Shown here piece after piece: positions 40,205 to 52,014 of a DNA stretch of 64,000 bases. Under the pieces are notes generated by a model, which did no database searches, was not told the origin of the DNA, and saw only the letters and a list, made by a program, of their open reading frames with translations. The stretch lies in NCBI GenBank assembly GCA_018829445.1, contig JAHJTV010000074.1, positions 1 through 64,000 of the forward strand, given 5' to 3'. Both the position numbers and the translations under genes were made by a program. Within the stretch, counting starts at the first letter, position 1; every line of letters starts with the position of its first letter. Source of the stretch: a bacterium (GTDB lineage Bacteria; SAR324; XYD2-FULL-50-16).

Positions 40205-40828
40205 TTTTTTCTAATCAAATAATAGCTAAAGTTAAAGTAATGGCGTCTTTGTACATTCCATTATTTTGAAAGCCGTCTCTCGTTATTGTTGCAATAACCT
40301 AACCGGACATTGCTGAAGGTACTTACTATTTATTAACGAATTCAGCCCCCACAGGCTGAATCATAAAACTAAACAGCACTCGCATAACCTCTGTTTTTCC
40401 CCTTTATCACCCAGTATTTGATCCCATCAATGTTGTATCAACAAAAAATCAAAAAATCGTCGGCTTTACCCACGGCAGCCAGCATATTTCGTACAAAATT
40501 TGTAATTGCCCCCTGCTTGGTTGACATTCATGTCTTTTTTGTCAATGAGTGTAAATAATGTCAAAAATGTCAATAAAGAAATTATCTAACCTATTGTATT
40601 ATTAGATAAATACGGATGGTATGGTTATTGGAATAGTTTTCTCCAACAATGAACAAAATCTGGTGGAGAGTTCAAATCGGATTGCTGAATCTGGTACGAG
40701 GCAGCAGTGACATTGTTATCCGATAGGCAGTAGTTATTAAATTATTGCAGTCAACGTCGGTTGTAGATTTTAAGTTTTAGATAAAACAGCGATTTAATAT
40801 AATTAACCTTAAGCAATAGGATTAGGTT

Positions 40829-42184
40829 ATGAAAAACGTTTTGGTGTTTTTTTCTGTATTGTTATTGGGATTCAGTCTGCCTGTCTTGGGTTTGGAAGGA
40901 AAAGTGGACGGTAAAGAGATACCGGCGATTAATTATGCACTGGATACAGTTTGGGTGATTCTTGCTGCAGTTTTAGTTTTTTTCATGCAGGCGGGATTTG
41001 CAATGGTGGAATCCGGATTTACGAGATCCAAGAATGCCGTCAACATCATGATGAAAAACATGATGGATCTGTCCATCGGCACTATAAGCTTCTGGGCTAT
41101 CGGATTTGCTATCATGTTTGGTAATGGTTCAGGGCTGTTCGGATTTTCAGGTTTTTTTGTTGATGCGTCCAAGGTTGATTCATACGCGTCACTGGGATGG
41201 AGTTCTGTTCCGGTTATGGCGGCTTTTATTTTTCAGGCAGTGTTTGCAGCAACAGCCGCTACCATTGTATCGGGAGCAGTGGCTGAAAGGATAAAATTCA
41301 GTAGTTATATGATGATATCGGCTTTAATAACTATTATTGTCTATCCGGTTTCAGGCCATTGGGGTTGGGGAGGAGGTTGGTTGTCAGAGTTGGGTTTCAC
41401 GGATTTCGCAGGTTCTACTATTGTTCATGCAGTCGGTGGGTTTGCATCTTTGGCAGCTGTGATTGTCTTGGGAGCCAGAACGGGGAAATTCAGCAGAGAC
41501 GGAAAAAGCAGACCGATTCCAGGACACAATATTCCTTTGGCTACTCTGGGCGTTTTTATTCTCTGGATGGGGTGGTACGGATTTAATCCCGGGTCTACCA
41601 TGGGAGCAGATGCGGGGGCTATCGGACATATTGCTGTTACAACCACCCTATCTGCGGCATCGGCATCACTGGCAGCCTTTTTTATAACCTATTTGCTTTA
41701 TAAGAGAGCTGATGTTGGGATGACTCTTAATGGAGCCTTAGCAGGTTTAGTAGGGATTACGGCAGGGTGCGCAGATACGACACCCGCTGGAGCCTTAATA
41801 ATCGGAATTATCTGTGGGTTGGTTGTTGTTTTCTCTGTTATCTTTTTTGACAGAATAAAAATAGATGATCCTGTGGGGGCGATTTCAGTTCACGGTGTTT
41901 GTGGCGTTGTTGGTACAATATTATTGGGATTTTTTCATTCAAGCAACGGAGTATTTTATGCTGAGGGCAATGCGGGTTGGTCATTTCTTTTAGTACAGAT
42001 AATTGGTGTTGCAGCGGTTGTTTTTTGGGCTTTTTGTAGTACTTTCATTCTGATCAAACTAATTAATTCAATTATGGGAGTAAGGGTTAGTGAAGAGGAT
42101 GAGCTCAATGGATTGGACTATTCAGAACATGGAGCCTCTGCATATCCGGATTTCAGCAAGAGTTCATTTGGCTCAACTTTTTAA
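40829..42184 (+). CDS. amt: Ammonium transporter (second paralogue)
   Basis: 451 aa; FFMQAGFAMVESGFTRSKNAVNIMMKNMMD, DFAGSTIVHAVGG, DDPVGAISVHGVCG. Confidence 0.95.
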   Translation: MKNVLVFFSVLLLGFSLPVLGLEGKVDGKEIPAINYALDTVWVILAAVLVFFMQAGFAMVESGFTRSKNAVNIMMKNMMDLSIGTISFWAIGFAIMFGNGSGLFGFSGFFVDASKVDSYASLGWSSVPVMAAFIFQAVFAATAATIVSGAVAERIKFSSYMMISALITIIVYPVSGHWGWGGGWLSELGFTDFAGSTIVHAVGGFASLAAVIVLGARTGKFSRDGKSRPIPGHNIPLATLGVFILWMGWYGFNPGSTMGADAGAIGHIAVTTTLSAASASLAAFFITYLLYKRADVGMTLNGALAGLVGITAGCADTTPAGALIIGIICGLVVVFSVIFFDRIKIDDPVGAISVHGVCGVVGTILLGFFHSSNGVFYAEGNAGWSFLLVQIIGVAAVVFWAFCSTFILIKLINSIMGVRVSEEDELNGLDYSEHGASAYPDFSKSSFGSTF

Positions 42185-42250
42185 AAACTTCCTAAGCAGC
42201 TTTAGATAAAGCAGCCAGGACTACCGTTCAATTTCGATTATAGGCAATAA

Positions 42251-42592
<342 letters not shown>

Positions 42593-42866
42593 ACCTTGTA
42601 TTTTTGGTATTACCTATTCAAAGCGATCACACCCACTGTCAATCGCGATTTGATCTTACCATTTTCAAATAGCGTCCTCTGGCCAGACTCCGAATGGTGT
42701 TTGGCCATAAAACATACCCGCTTCAATGCCCCCTTTTTCTGTTTTAGGCAAAAAATCGCCGATTACGTATGAATCATTGATCACAAATCTTGCAGGAATA
42801 GGTTAATCCTTGGATAATTGCGTAATACTGTATATGTGAATCAGTCTGTCTGAGATTAAACACTAG

Positions 42867-43229
<363 letters not shown>

Positions 43230-43287
43230 CAGTCGTACAGATTACCGTCCGACTGTTTTAAAAACGAATTCACCTTGAGGCGACGGC

Positions 43288-44112
43288 TTAGTTTTCTATG
43301 CTTTTACGATACTGGGCCAAGATTGTTTTATATTCGATCCCAAAATGCTTTAGAGCTCTCCTTAATTCCGTCAATTCTACGCTCGCACCTGAAGACTCAG
43401 GTTCTTTGCTTTTGCTCTTAAACTGATTAATCATGGTTTTAAGAACGTCAATCTCAACCGTATCCAGGTTTTCTGCTATGATTTCTGGTTTTACCTTATT
43501 GTCGACGGGTTTGCTCTCTCCTTCTTTTTCAAGAGTACTAATAATAGCGTTTTCGAAGAGCTCCTGATCATCAATGGGGGCGTCATCTTCCTCCTCACTT
43601 CCTCCTTCTTCGCTCAGTTCTTCTTCAATTTCCTCTTCAACATGCCCTTCAATTAAAAGGGAGTTTGCTTCAACGGCTTTTTCGTCGTATTGTATTTTTA
43701 AATATTTTTTCTTAAAAGCACTGATTCCGCTACTCAGTGTCGTTTTGCCAATCCCTTCCAATTCAGCGTTGCCGAACAGGTCGTAAACCGTAAGATTCAT
43801 CAAATCATCAACAGAGAAATCATCTGTTTTCATCAGATTTGCTAAATATCTTTCTACTCTTTCCTTTTTTGTATTCTTGTGCATAATTATGCCACCTTTA
43901 CCAGCTTTTTTAAGACCGTGTTTCTTTTTGAAAGAGTTTAGAGCACCGCTTAGCGTCGTCTTCCCAATTCCTTTCAGTTCAGTATTGCCGAATAGATCAT
44001 AGACAGTCATATTCATCAGTTTTTCGACTGTATATCCTTCAGCTTTCATTAAAGATTCTATGTAGTTTTCAACCCTATCCTTTTTTGTCATTTTTTTCAT
44101 CGTGGATCCCAT
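43288..44112 (-). CDS. Hypothetical protein with two tandem copies of a small domain and an acidic linker
   Basis: KKDRVENYIESLMKAEGYTVEKLMNMTVYDLFGNTELKGIGKTTLSGALNSFKKK and KKERVERYLANLMKTDDFSVDDLMNLTVYDLFGNAELEGIGKTTLSSGISAFKKK. Confidence 0.8.
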   Translation of the reverse strand: MGSTMKKMTKKDRVENYIESLMKAEGYTVEKLMNMTVYDLFGNTELKGIGKTTLSGALNSFKKKHGLKKAGKGGIIMHKNTKKERVERYLANLMKTDDFSVDDLMNLTVYDLFGNAELEGIGKTTLSSGISAFKKKYLKIQYDEKAVEANSLLIEGHVEEEIEEELSEEGGSEEEDDAPIDDQELFENAIISTLEKEGESKPVDNKVKPEIIAENLDTVEIDVLKTMINQFKSKSKEPESSGASVELTELRRALKHFGIEYKTILAQYRKSIEN

Positions 44113-44430
44113 GACCCTGTTGGGCTGTAACCGGTTCGTGAAAAATGACTAACTTTTTCATGAATTGGACTTATCGTTAAATAGTACCAATTATTCCAAA
44201 ATAAAATCAGGAACTTGATTGTTATATGTAACGTCTCAACCAGGCGGTGATTTTCCTCTAAATAGAGAACAATATTACATTTATAATATTACCTTGTAAA
44301 TCCATAAAATACAGGTAATTTGAGATTGATAAAAAAAATAGTCTTTAAAAATTAGATGTTTGATTATCGTGATGCGGAACAATCCATTTTTAATAGAAAG
44401 AATAAGGACCAAAGGGGCTTGGAGATCCTG

Positions 44431-44676
44431 TCAGTCTACTATCTCTTCAAATTGCTTCGCATAAAATGTGAGTTGAGCCTTGATTTGCTGTTCGGAAAAA
44501 TTTTCAAAAAAATATTTAAAGTGATTATATTTTTTTAAGTTTTTTACAGGGTAGTCAACAGATGTTACATCTATTCCCTGTTGCTGCAATTTATCCAACA
44601 GTTTTTCAAATTTAAGGAAATTAAAATACGGGGTACTTCTTTTTTTAACTTTTCCTCTTTGACTTCCTTTTAGCAT
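44431..44676 (-). CDS. Small hypothetical protein, 81 aa
   Basis: ORF only; basic N-terminus. Confidence 0.4.
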   Translation of the reverse strand: MLKGSQRGKVKKRSTPYFNFLKFEKLLDKLQQQGIDVTSVDYPVKNLKKYNHFKYFFENFSEQQIKAQLTFYAKQFEEIVD

Positions 44677-45362
44677 CCTTTTCTCACCTTCATTAACATC
44701 TAATTATGGTTACTTTGCGGATAAACAAAATGGTACTATCTGAAGTCGTTTTTATACAACAAAACTAAATGCAGGTTTGAAGCATAATTTCATCTTTCAC
44801 AAGAGACATCGAATAAATCAATCAGCTTAATATTGTGTATTACTTGGCGTGATAATCGTTACTTGTTATCTTTAGAAAATCTTCTTCTAACAAGAATTTT
44901 TCCAGATTCTATTTTTTTTAGGTTCTCAAATCTGGAAAACCTTACTATCGTAATAGTATGACGATCTAGTGCTTATTAGGTTGTTTAGTATGAGCAATTA
45001 GCTACTTTTTATGAGGATTTCTTATTAAGTTTCCTTAGATAGTGCTTTGAAGTATTCTTTAATTTAACCATTTGTGTAGTGTAGTCTTTTTGGGGTTCTC
45101 TAACAGGATTCTTTGAAACAACCTGCCTGCCCAAATTGTGTTATATGAATATTAAAAAATCAAGTACTTATTTACAAGGTAAATTTTTTTACCATATACC
45201 ATCAAGCTAATTGTGAAGGTTCATACAATTGAGGAGTATGAACCTAACATAATAATCAATTTGATAGAATAAACCAGCAATTGTAATAGAAGAGTAACGC
45301 TCGCAGTTATTTTGGGTTCAAAAAAATCTTCAGATCTTCCTGAACCCAATACACGACTATTT

Positions 45363-46019
45363 CTATCGATCCGCCCTGGTATCGATTCCCAGTACAAAAA
45401 CCCTATCTATCAACTTTTTTAATAACGCCTCTTGAATCATATGATAGAGAGGCTGAATTATGGGGTTTGTACCTTTTATGTGATATCCTGCTCCTGAATT
45501 ATTTTCCAGAATCTCTTTTTGAAAATCATCATACTCATTCATAAAAATAAAAATTGGTTTAATCGTCAAACTCTGCAAAAAATTCAATAAAAGGGTTTTT
45601 GGCTTGTTACTTGGATCTGATGAGACACTTGGCATGTCGGATGGATTTCCATATTGGAAGTAGAATTTTTTAATTGAGGCGGTTATGGACGTTCTGTATT
45701 GATCTTCTGTTGAAGAGGGAGTTGAAGTTTCGATTAAGCTGAAATCTAAAAAGAGGGTATAGAACTTACTGGCCAAGGGTGTAGTTCTTTTTCCAATGTA
45801 TAATTTCCGAAAAAGCTTCTCTGATTTTGCAGCTGCCGAAATATCATAATAGGTTTGCAGCATGGACAAAAAGAGTTCTTTGTCAAATCCCGAAGGTCTA
45901 AGGCAGATGAGAAAAGGTTCGCTGGATTTTTCGTATTTTTCTATATATGGTGATCGATCAATAAGGTAGCGGCCTTTCAGAATTGCAGATTCAAATTGGT
46001 TGGAGACTAATGATGTCAT
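45363..46019 (-). pseudogene. Degenerate/truncated AAA-ATPase-like (PF09820-type) protein
   Basis: FLICLRPSGFDKELFLSMLQTYYDI resembles degraded RPRRFGKSLxLSxL; IFIFMNEYDD resembles LIDEYD; no nuclease half follows. Confidence 0.5.
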
Positions 46020-46046
46020 TAGTACACCTGGTTTTCATTTTTGGAG

Positions 46047-46868
46047 CTAGATCTTTCTTCTAAAAACAACAGCACTGGTATAACGCAAATCTATAAATCT
46101 GATATTTCTGTTTTCAGCGATTAAGGAAGGGAGGGCATATTTCAGATTTTGCAGTTTCTGTCGGAAATTCGAAGAACCCATTTTTATCGGTATGGCGTAT
46201 GGAACAGTTATCAGAACAATATTCAGAGGATCGGTAATATCAATCTCTGAAACAGTACTAACGGGCAGAATTTTACTGGTTTTAAGTAAATCCATCAACG
46301 CATTTACTTTTTTTAATTGGTCGCTGGGTAAAAATTCTCCGGGATTAATGGATTTCATACCATTGTCAACTATGATGGGAAGATTCCATTTTTCCCTTGA
46401 TTTTACCTTAGATAACACCCTGTTATTCTTTCCAATTAAAAAAAGATCATTAACGGTTTTTAGATAAGCTATTGGCTCCTGCTCCTTTACGATGATACTT
46501 AACCCAAGGTTAATTTTTCTGTGCACCAAAGCCTCATTAATCCATGGATGTTCAATCAATTTAAGGCTTAACTCATATGGATCAATATCTATCCATGGTG
46601 TTAGTGTTTTTAGATCCATCTGTTTTAGAAGCATATCAGGAGTTAAAATCTTATTTCCTGAAGTGGAGATTTTTGTCGGGTCGATGGGCCGAGAGAAATA
46701 AGGGGGTATTTTAACCAGACAGTAACAGGTAATTGACAGGGTGGACAAAGTTATTATTCCTTTTACTAGTGCCTTAACGCTAAAAAAGGGTCTTGTTTTT
46801 TCCACATTTGGGGTTGATTGTGCCTGGCCTAGTTTGTTAATGTTTAAATCTTTCATGAATGTGATCAC
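46047..46868 (-). CDS. FtsQ/DivIB-like protein (POTRA)
   Basis: 273 aa; N-terminal TM, ISTSGNKILTPDMLL...HPWINEALVHRKINLGLSIIVKEQEPIAYL. Confidence 0.7.
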   Translation of the reverse strand: MITFMKDLNINKLGQAQSTPNVEKTRPFFSVKALVKGIITLSTLSITCYCLVKIPPYFSRPIDPTKISTSGNKILTPDMLLKQMDLKTLTPWIDIDPYELSLKLIEHPWINEALVHRKINLGLSIIVKEQEPIAYLKTVNDLFLIGKNNRVLSKVKSREKWNLPIIVDNGMKSINPGEFLPSDQLKKVNALMDLLKTSKILPVSTVSEIDITDPLNIVLITVPYAIPIKMGSSNFRQKLQNLKYALPSLIAENRNIRFIDLRYTSAVVFRRKI

Positions 46869-47073
46869 AGCACGTTGTGTTGAGGGCTATTTAAGGATTG
46901 CCATTCTTTTAACTTTTATCCGTGGCACTGATATTCTGTCAATTGATTAGTTTTCAATATGGTTTCCATAAGAACCTGTGTTACAATGTTTTTAATTCTT
47001 CCAGTCGGTAAATAGGATTGAATAGTGCTTCCGTTTTTCTCTTTTAACCTGAAATACTTATATAATTAAAAAT

Positions 47074-47526
47074 ATGTCCGGAAATTTTATCAGTCATCTG
47101 CCAAATGCGGCTCAATATTGGTCAGCCAAAGCAATTGCCGGGATCATTGTTGCAGATGGGGTTGTAACCAATGCTGAATTATCAATATTGCGTGAATCTA
47201 TCAGCTTTCTTGAAGATGTTGAAAGTATCAATGAGATTGTTTCTATGGTGAAAGATCGTGAGAAACCAAAGCTTGAGGTTCTCAAAACCGATCGGGGGAT
47301 TGCAACAAAAATTTTGATGTCTTTGGCTTTGGTAGCATTAACTGATGAAAAAATCACAAATGCAGAAACTGAATATTTTAATTATATTGCAGGTAAACTG
47401 GGCTTTGAGCATGGAATTGCCAAAGCTACCATGAATTGGGGAAGAGAGTTCATCGCATTAAATAAGAAGAAATTGTCAATTATGAAACAAGCGGAAGAAT
47501 CAACCCCGGTCTATATTAACTATTAG
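47074..47526 (+). CDS. TerB-like family protein
   Basis: 150 aa; ADGVVTNAELSIL ... LTDEKITNAETEYFNYI. Confidence 0.6.
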   Translation: MSGNFISHLPNAAQYWSAKAIAGIIVADGVVTNAELSILRESISFLEDVESINEIVSMVKDREKPKLEVLKTDRGIATKILMSLALVALTDEKITNAETEYFNYIAGKLGFEHGIAKATMNWGREFIALNKKKLSIMKQAEESTPVYINY

Positions 47527-47752
47527 TGTTATCAAGGGAACCTGAAACCTCCGAAAGTCGGGGGGGGGGAATTGAACCGCAGGTCAGCATTTGCAATGCA
47601 TCCCTTTTAATAAAAAACATTTTCACCTAACACGCTTTGATTATACCCTCCTTCAGAAATAGCGAATAATCCACTATTACGCCTTTAAACTGACTGAGCC
47701 GTTAATCGCCCAACCAATAATAATCTTCATCCACAGAATACCAAAGAATCTC

Positions 47753-48991
47753 ATGGAAGAATTCTCATTACTGATAAAACCCGTTTCTGCTGATTGCAAC
47801 CTGAAGTGCGACTATTGTTTTTACCTGGAAAAATCATCACTTTACCCCGGGGAAAAAAAGCACAGGATGTCTGAGAAGGTGCTGGAGCAATTGGTAAAAA
47901 GTTATTTGGGTACAGAACAATCGATCTATTCATTTGGTTGGCAGGGAGGAGAACCAACCTTGATGGGGGTTGATTTTTATAAAAAAGTTGTTGGTTTGCA
48001 ACAGAAATATGGTCGTACTGGTGCACTAATAGGAAATGGGTTTCAGACCAATACAACACTGGTTAATACCGACTTTGCAAAACTGTTTTCCGAGTATAAA
48101 TTTTTGCTTGGATGTAGTCTTGACGGTCCTGAACACGTAAACAACAAATATAGGCGGTTTTCGGACGGAAGGGGATCTCATCATCAGGTAATGGAAGGAA
48201 TAAAGATCCTCGATGAATATCGTGTGGAGTACAATATCCTGACGTTAGTCAGTCAGGCAAATGTTGGACATGCAAAGGAGGTGTATCGTTATTTGTGTGA
48301 TAGTGGATTCAGGCATCATCAGTATATTCCATGTGTCGAATTCGATGAAAACGGCTCACCTGCGCCTTATTCAATCTCGGCTGAGGAATGGGGGGATTTT
48401 TTGTGTGAACTATATGATCTCTGGTATCCGAGAGATATCCATACAATCTCCATCAGACATTTTGATTCAATTCTTACAAAGCAAGTAGAAGGAATCGCCA
48501 ACGTTTGTACCATGGGCGATTCCTGTTCAAAGTATTTTGTTGTTGAATATAATGGTGATGTTTATCCATGCGACTTTTTTGTCGCCCCTGAGATGAAGCT
48601 TGGCAATATCCTTGTGGATGATTGGAAAACGCTTCAGAATTCAAACCTATACCGGACGTTTTCAGAAAAGAAAATCGAGTGGAACAGCCAGTGCAACACT
48701 TGTGATTATCTGTTTTTATGTAGAGGTGATTGTTTGAAACACAGGATGTATGCCGGAAATATACCCCAAAATCTTAGCTATTTGTGTGGGGGCTGGAAGA
48801 AGTTTTTAAGACATTCCGAAAGTGGTTTTCAGATACTCAAAGAGAAAATTCAAACAGAACGCTTGCATCAACCGCCGGATAATCATATGCCAAAACCGAA
48901 TTATGGACAGGATAAGAAAATTGGGCGAAATGACTTGTGTTTTTGTGGAAGTGGAAAGAAATATAAAAAATGTTGCGGCTTTAAATACTAG
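47753..48991 (+). CDS. Anaerobic sulfatase maturase-like radical SAM/SPASM protein with C-terminal SEC-C motif
   Basis: CNLKCDYCFYLEK, WQGGEPTLMG, C-terminal IGRNDLCFCGSGKKYKKCCG. Confidence 0.88.
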   Translation: MEEFSLLIKPVSADCNLKCDYCFYLEKSSLYPGEKKHRMSEKVLEQLVKSYLGTEQSIYSFGWQGGEPTLMGVDFYKKVVGLQQKYGRTGALIGNGFQTNTTLVNTDFAKLFSEYKFLLGCSLDGPEHVNNKYRRFSDGRGSHHQVMEGIKILDEYRVEYNILTLVSQANVGHAKEVYRYLCDSGFRHHQYIPCVEFDENGSPAPYSISAEEWGDFLCELYDLWYPRDIHTISIRHFDSILTKQVEGIANVCTMGDSCSKYFVVEYNGDVYPCDFFVAPEMKLGNILVDDWKTLQNSNLYRTFSEKKIEWNSQCNTCDYLFLCRGDCLKHRMYAGNIPQNLSYLCGGWKKFLRHSESGFQILKEKIQTERLHQPPDNHMPKPNYGQDKKIGRNDLCFCGSGKKYKKCCGFKY

Positions 48992-49709
48992 AAAAAATGC
49001 AAATCTGTCTCTTTATTAGACCAGCATGATGCAGATAGAGGGGTATTCAGGAATAAACTCACAATCCTGCATCTCCTCCTCAGTATAAAAGCTATAAGGA
49101 GTGATAACACCCTTATACTGGATTTTAAATTGATTATGGGCAACGACCTGCCGTTGAAAACTTGATTCTTGAACTACAGAAAATCCTGAAGCAGCCAAGA
49201 TAAAGAGTAAACAGACAATAGCTTTGGTTATTCTATTTTTCATATTCACAGTTATTTACTAAAGCCAGGTTATCAGGGTTAAGTATTACATTCTAGAAGA
49301 CAATTCATTGATTGCATTTAATTTGCCATAATGGGGTATGTCAAAAATTACAAAAAGTTAAGGACATTTATCAACCGGGAAACCGAATTTTTATTGCAGA
49401 TTTTCTCGAAAATGGTTGAAATATCTGGATATTGATTTTGGATTGAACGAATTTGGCCGATTTTCAGAAAAAATGATTTAGCCATGGATGGGTTTATCGG
49501 GATCGGTATTCTGATTTTTACACGGTTGGGACCGATGGACTAAGGCGGGTAAAAGTGGGATGGGGGCTCTTTTTTACTTGAGGTTGTACTCTTCCTCTTA
49601 AAAGAAGGTATGCTCGGTTTGGATTTCCGGAGGGTGTGCGTTTGAAAATGGAAAGGTTAACGAAAGAGAATTAATGTCTCAGGCAGTAAGGATAATAAAA
49701 GGGCTTTGT

Positions 49710-51485
49710 CTACTCCTGTACTTGTTTGCGCTCCTCTTGCTTTTGAAACAACTTCATTTTGTCGTCATGTTCCACCATTTTATTCCATCGTTCCAAGAGA
49801 TGCTGCATCTCTTCATTTCTCTTTAAGGCTTTATAAATGGTTGCCAGATAAACGAAGACATCTTTATCAAGCTTCATGCGGAAAGCCAGTTCAAAAAACT
49901 CGATTGCCTGCTTATAGTCTTTTCTTTTCAGGGAAATTTTGCCGTTTTTAATGTAGTCCAGTCTTCTCTTTTCGTTTTCTCTCTCTTGTTTCTTTTTTTG
50001 GATCTCCTCCAATTCTGCGTTTAATGCTTCAACTTTCTTCGGATTTTTCAGGAGTTTATAAACAGTGATGGTCTCTTTAATGGTTTCTGCGTCTCTTTGG
50101 ACTCTCAAGGCTTTTTCATAAAAGGTTGCTGCCGCCTTGAATTTGGAATCCCTATAGAAAGCTTCTCCTTTAATCCGATAAATATCATGGATCTCTCTGA
50201 TCTGAAGTTTAGCGTGGCTGGATTTAGGATCCTGACGTAAGATCTCTCGGTAGGCAGCCAAAGCTTCACTGTATTTTTCGTAAGTCATGTAGATTTCGCC
50301 AATACTGGACCAGATATTGGGATCATCGTTTTCTTCAACAACAATTTTGTAAAGCTTAAGGGCCTTTTTTAAATTTCCGTTTTCCAGATTTTCGTCTGCT
50401 ATTCTAATAAGATCGGATAAATGGTAGAGCCCATCTGATTTTTCCAAAAGAGTCGCACTGACAGCCAGATATTTTGTCGACAATAAACGATTACCGGCTT
50501 TGCGATACATCAGTCCAAGGTTAACGTTGAAAAATCGGTTGTTTTGCTCTGTGCCCAGATTCTCAACAAATATCTCGATCGCGGCTTTGATATCACCCAA
50601 ATAGGCTTTGCCAATGGCGATGAACATATTCAGGTATTTGTATTTAGCCTTAAAAGCCTTGAGGTTTTCAAAACATTCAAGTGCCGTATCTGCGTCTTTG
50701 GCTTTTAAAGCATAAATACCAAAGTTATAAATGGTGTCATAATACTCCTCTTTTGATTCCTCAGAGTCGTCCTTTTCCAGCCCTTTTATTATAGTGTCAA
50801 AATATTTTGATATCTGTTGGTGGGTGGGATCATCCTTTTTCTGGCTTAACTGCTTAAATTGATGTTTAAGTTTGTCAGCCTCATGGATTTCACCTTTTGC
50901 TTGTTTCTCTTCAATCTCCTGCTCCATCTTGGCCATTAGATCTGCCCGTTCCTGCTTGTTGACCTTGGCTACTTCCTCCCTTATTTCCTCAACAATATTT
51001 GAATTACCAACGTAATCAGGATAAATATAATCAGAAATCTTATCAAAAGTTTTCAATGATTCTTTGACATCTTCGTCGTACTTATCCACCTTACCCATAC
51101 TGGCAGCAAGATTGTAGAATGCGGTCAGATAATCCTTTTTAATCTTTAAAGCGTGTCGATAGAGATTATTGGCTTGTTTATAGTTCTGCTGTTTTCGGGC
51201 ACAATTGCCAAGTTTATTAGCCAGTTCATGATCGGTCTTCTGGATTTTTATTAAAATCAAGCCAATGGATAGAGCTGACTCATAATCAGATACACTGAAT
51301 GCTTCGTTGAATTCTTTTTGTAGCCTTTCTGAAGCATAGTTGGGTGACAGTTCGAATGCATTTTGGAATTCAATCATTGCTTGTTTATATAGTTTGCCAT
51401 CCAGCAATGTTATTCCCTTATGAATCAACTCATCAGATTTCTGATGTGCTTTTTGAATTCGGCTTTTTTTTAAGCTCTTAAGCAT
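49710..51485 (-). CDS. TPR-repeat protein
   Basis: 591 aa; many A..FYNLA / ALAAYREILRQDPKSSHA type repeats. Confidence 0.85.
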   Translation of the reverse strand: MLKSLKKSRIQKAHQKSDELIHKGITLLDGKLYKQAMIEFQNAFELSPNYASERLQKEFNEAFSVSDYESALSIGLILIKIQKTDHELANKLGNCARKQQNYKQANNLYRHALKIKKDYLTAFYNLAASMGKVDKYDEDVKESLKTFDKISDYIYPDYVGNSNIVEEIREEVAKVNKQERADLMAKMEQEIEEKQAKGEIHEADKLKHQFKQLSQKKDDPTHQQISKYFDTIIKGLEKDDSEESKEEYYDTIYNFGIYALKAKDADTALECFENLKAFKAKYKYLNMFIAIGKAYLGDIKAAIEIFVENLGTEQNNRFFNVNLGLMYRKAGNRLLSTKYLAVSATLLEKSDGLYHLSDLIRIADENLENGNLKKALKLYKIVVEENDDPNIWSSIGEIYMTYEKYSEALAAYREILRQDPKSSHAKLQIREIHDIYRIKGEAFYRDSKFKAAATFYEKALRVQRDAETIKETITVYKLLKNPKKVEALNAELEEIQKKKQERENEKRRLDYIKNGKISLKRKDYKQAIEFFELAFRMKLDKDVFVYLATIYKALKRNEEMQHLLERWNKMVEHDDKMKLFQKQEERKQVQE

Positions 51486-52014
51486 CTATCGCACTCTTAT
51501 TATTTTCCTGAAGATTATTTGGAATAGCAGTTGTTAAGTTTCGGTCGGATTTCTTAAACGCTTCTTGGGATTGCAAAAATCGTGCTGTATATCGAAATTT
51601 TTAAGTGAAAAAAAATAGACAATTCAAAAAGTAAGTAAACGTAAATAAAACAATATGTTGAAACAACGACAAGCGAATAAAAGCAGATTGAAGAATTAAC
51701 AGTAACCATTATATAAAAGAAATCATGCTTAAAAAAAATTCAAAAGTGTAATTTCTTTCCCAATTTTTGCCCTATTACCCTTATTGAGCATACTGCAGAA
51801 ACCGAGTTGGAATCAAAGATGGGCAATGTTTAGGGTGTCTCTGCCAAAACAATACTGGTAACATTGGCTGATCAATCTTGACATGGGGCGGTCTTAACAC
51901 GTAAAGTTTGAAACATTGCACAGAAGTTCTCTTTTAGGGTATAGACAAAAACACAACTTTCCTACAGGAAAAATCATTAATTATCGATAGGTTAAAGAAT
52001 ATTTAGGAGAAAAG

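Noticed and set aside
40692-40707. sigma54 promoter TGGTACGAGGCAGCAG upstream of second amt
   Set aside because: GG-to-GC spacing is one base short of the required 10 bp and the -12 element is poor.
47555-47612. tRNA-like fragment (reverse complement GGGATGCATTGCAAATGCTGACCTGCGGTTCAATTCCCCCC)
   Set aside because: Resembles an anticodon/T-arm of a Cys or Ala tRNA but stems do not pair well and no acceptor end; at most a relic.
49016-49249. 77-aa minus-strand ORF
   Set aside because: Could be a small secreted protein but no supporting motif beyond a signal-like N-terminus.
51780-52014. Riboswitch upstream of metK
   Set aside because: Leader is long enough but I could not identify a SAM or SAH riboswitch core by eye; needs an Rfam search.
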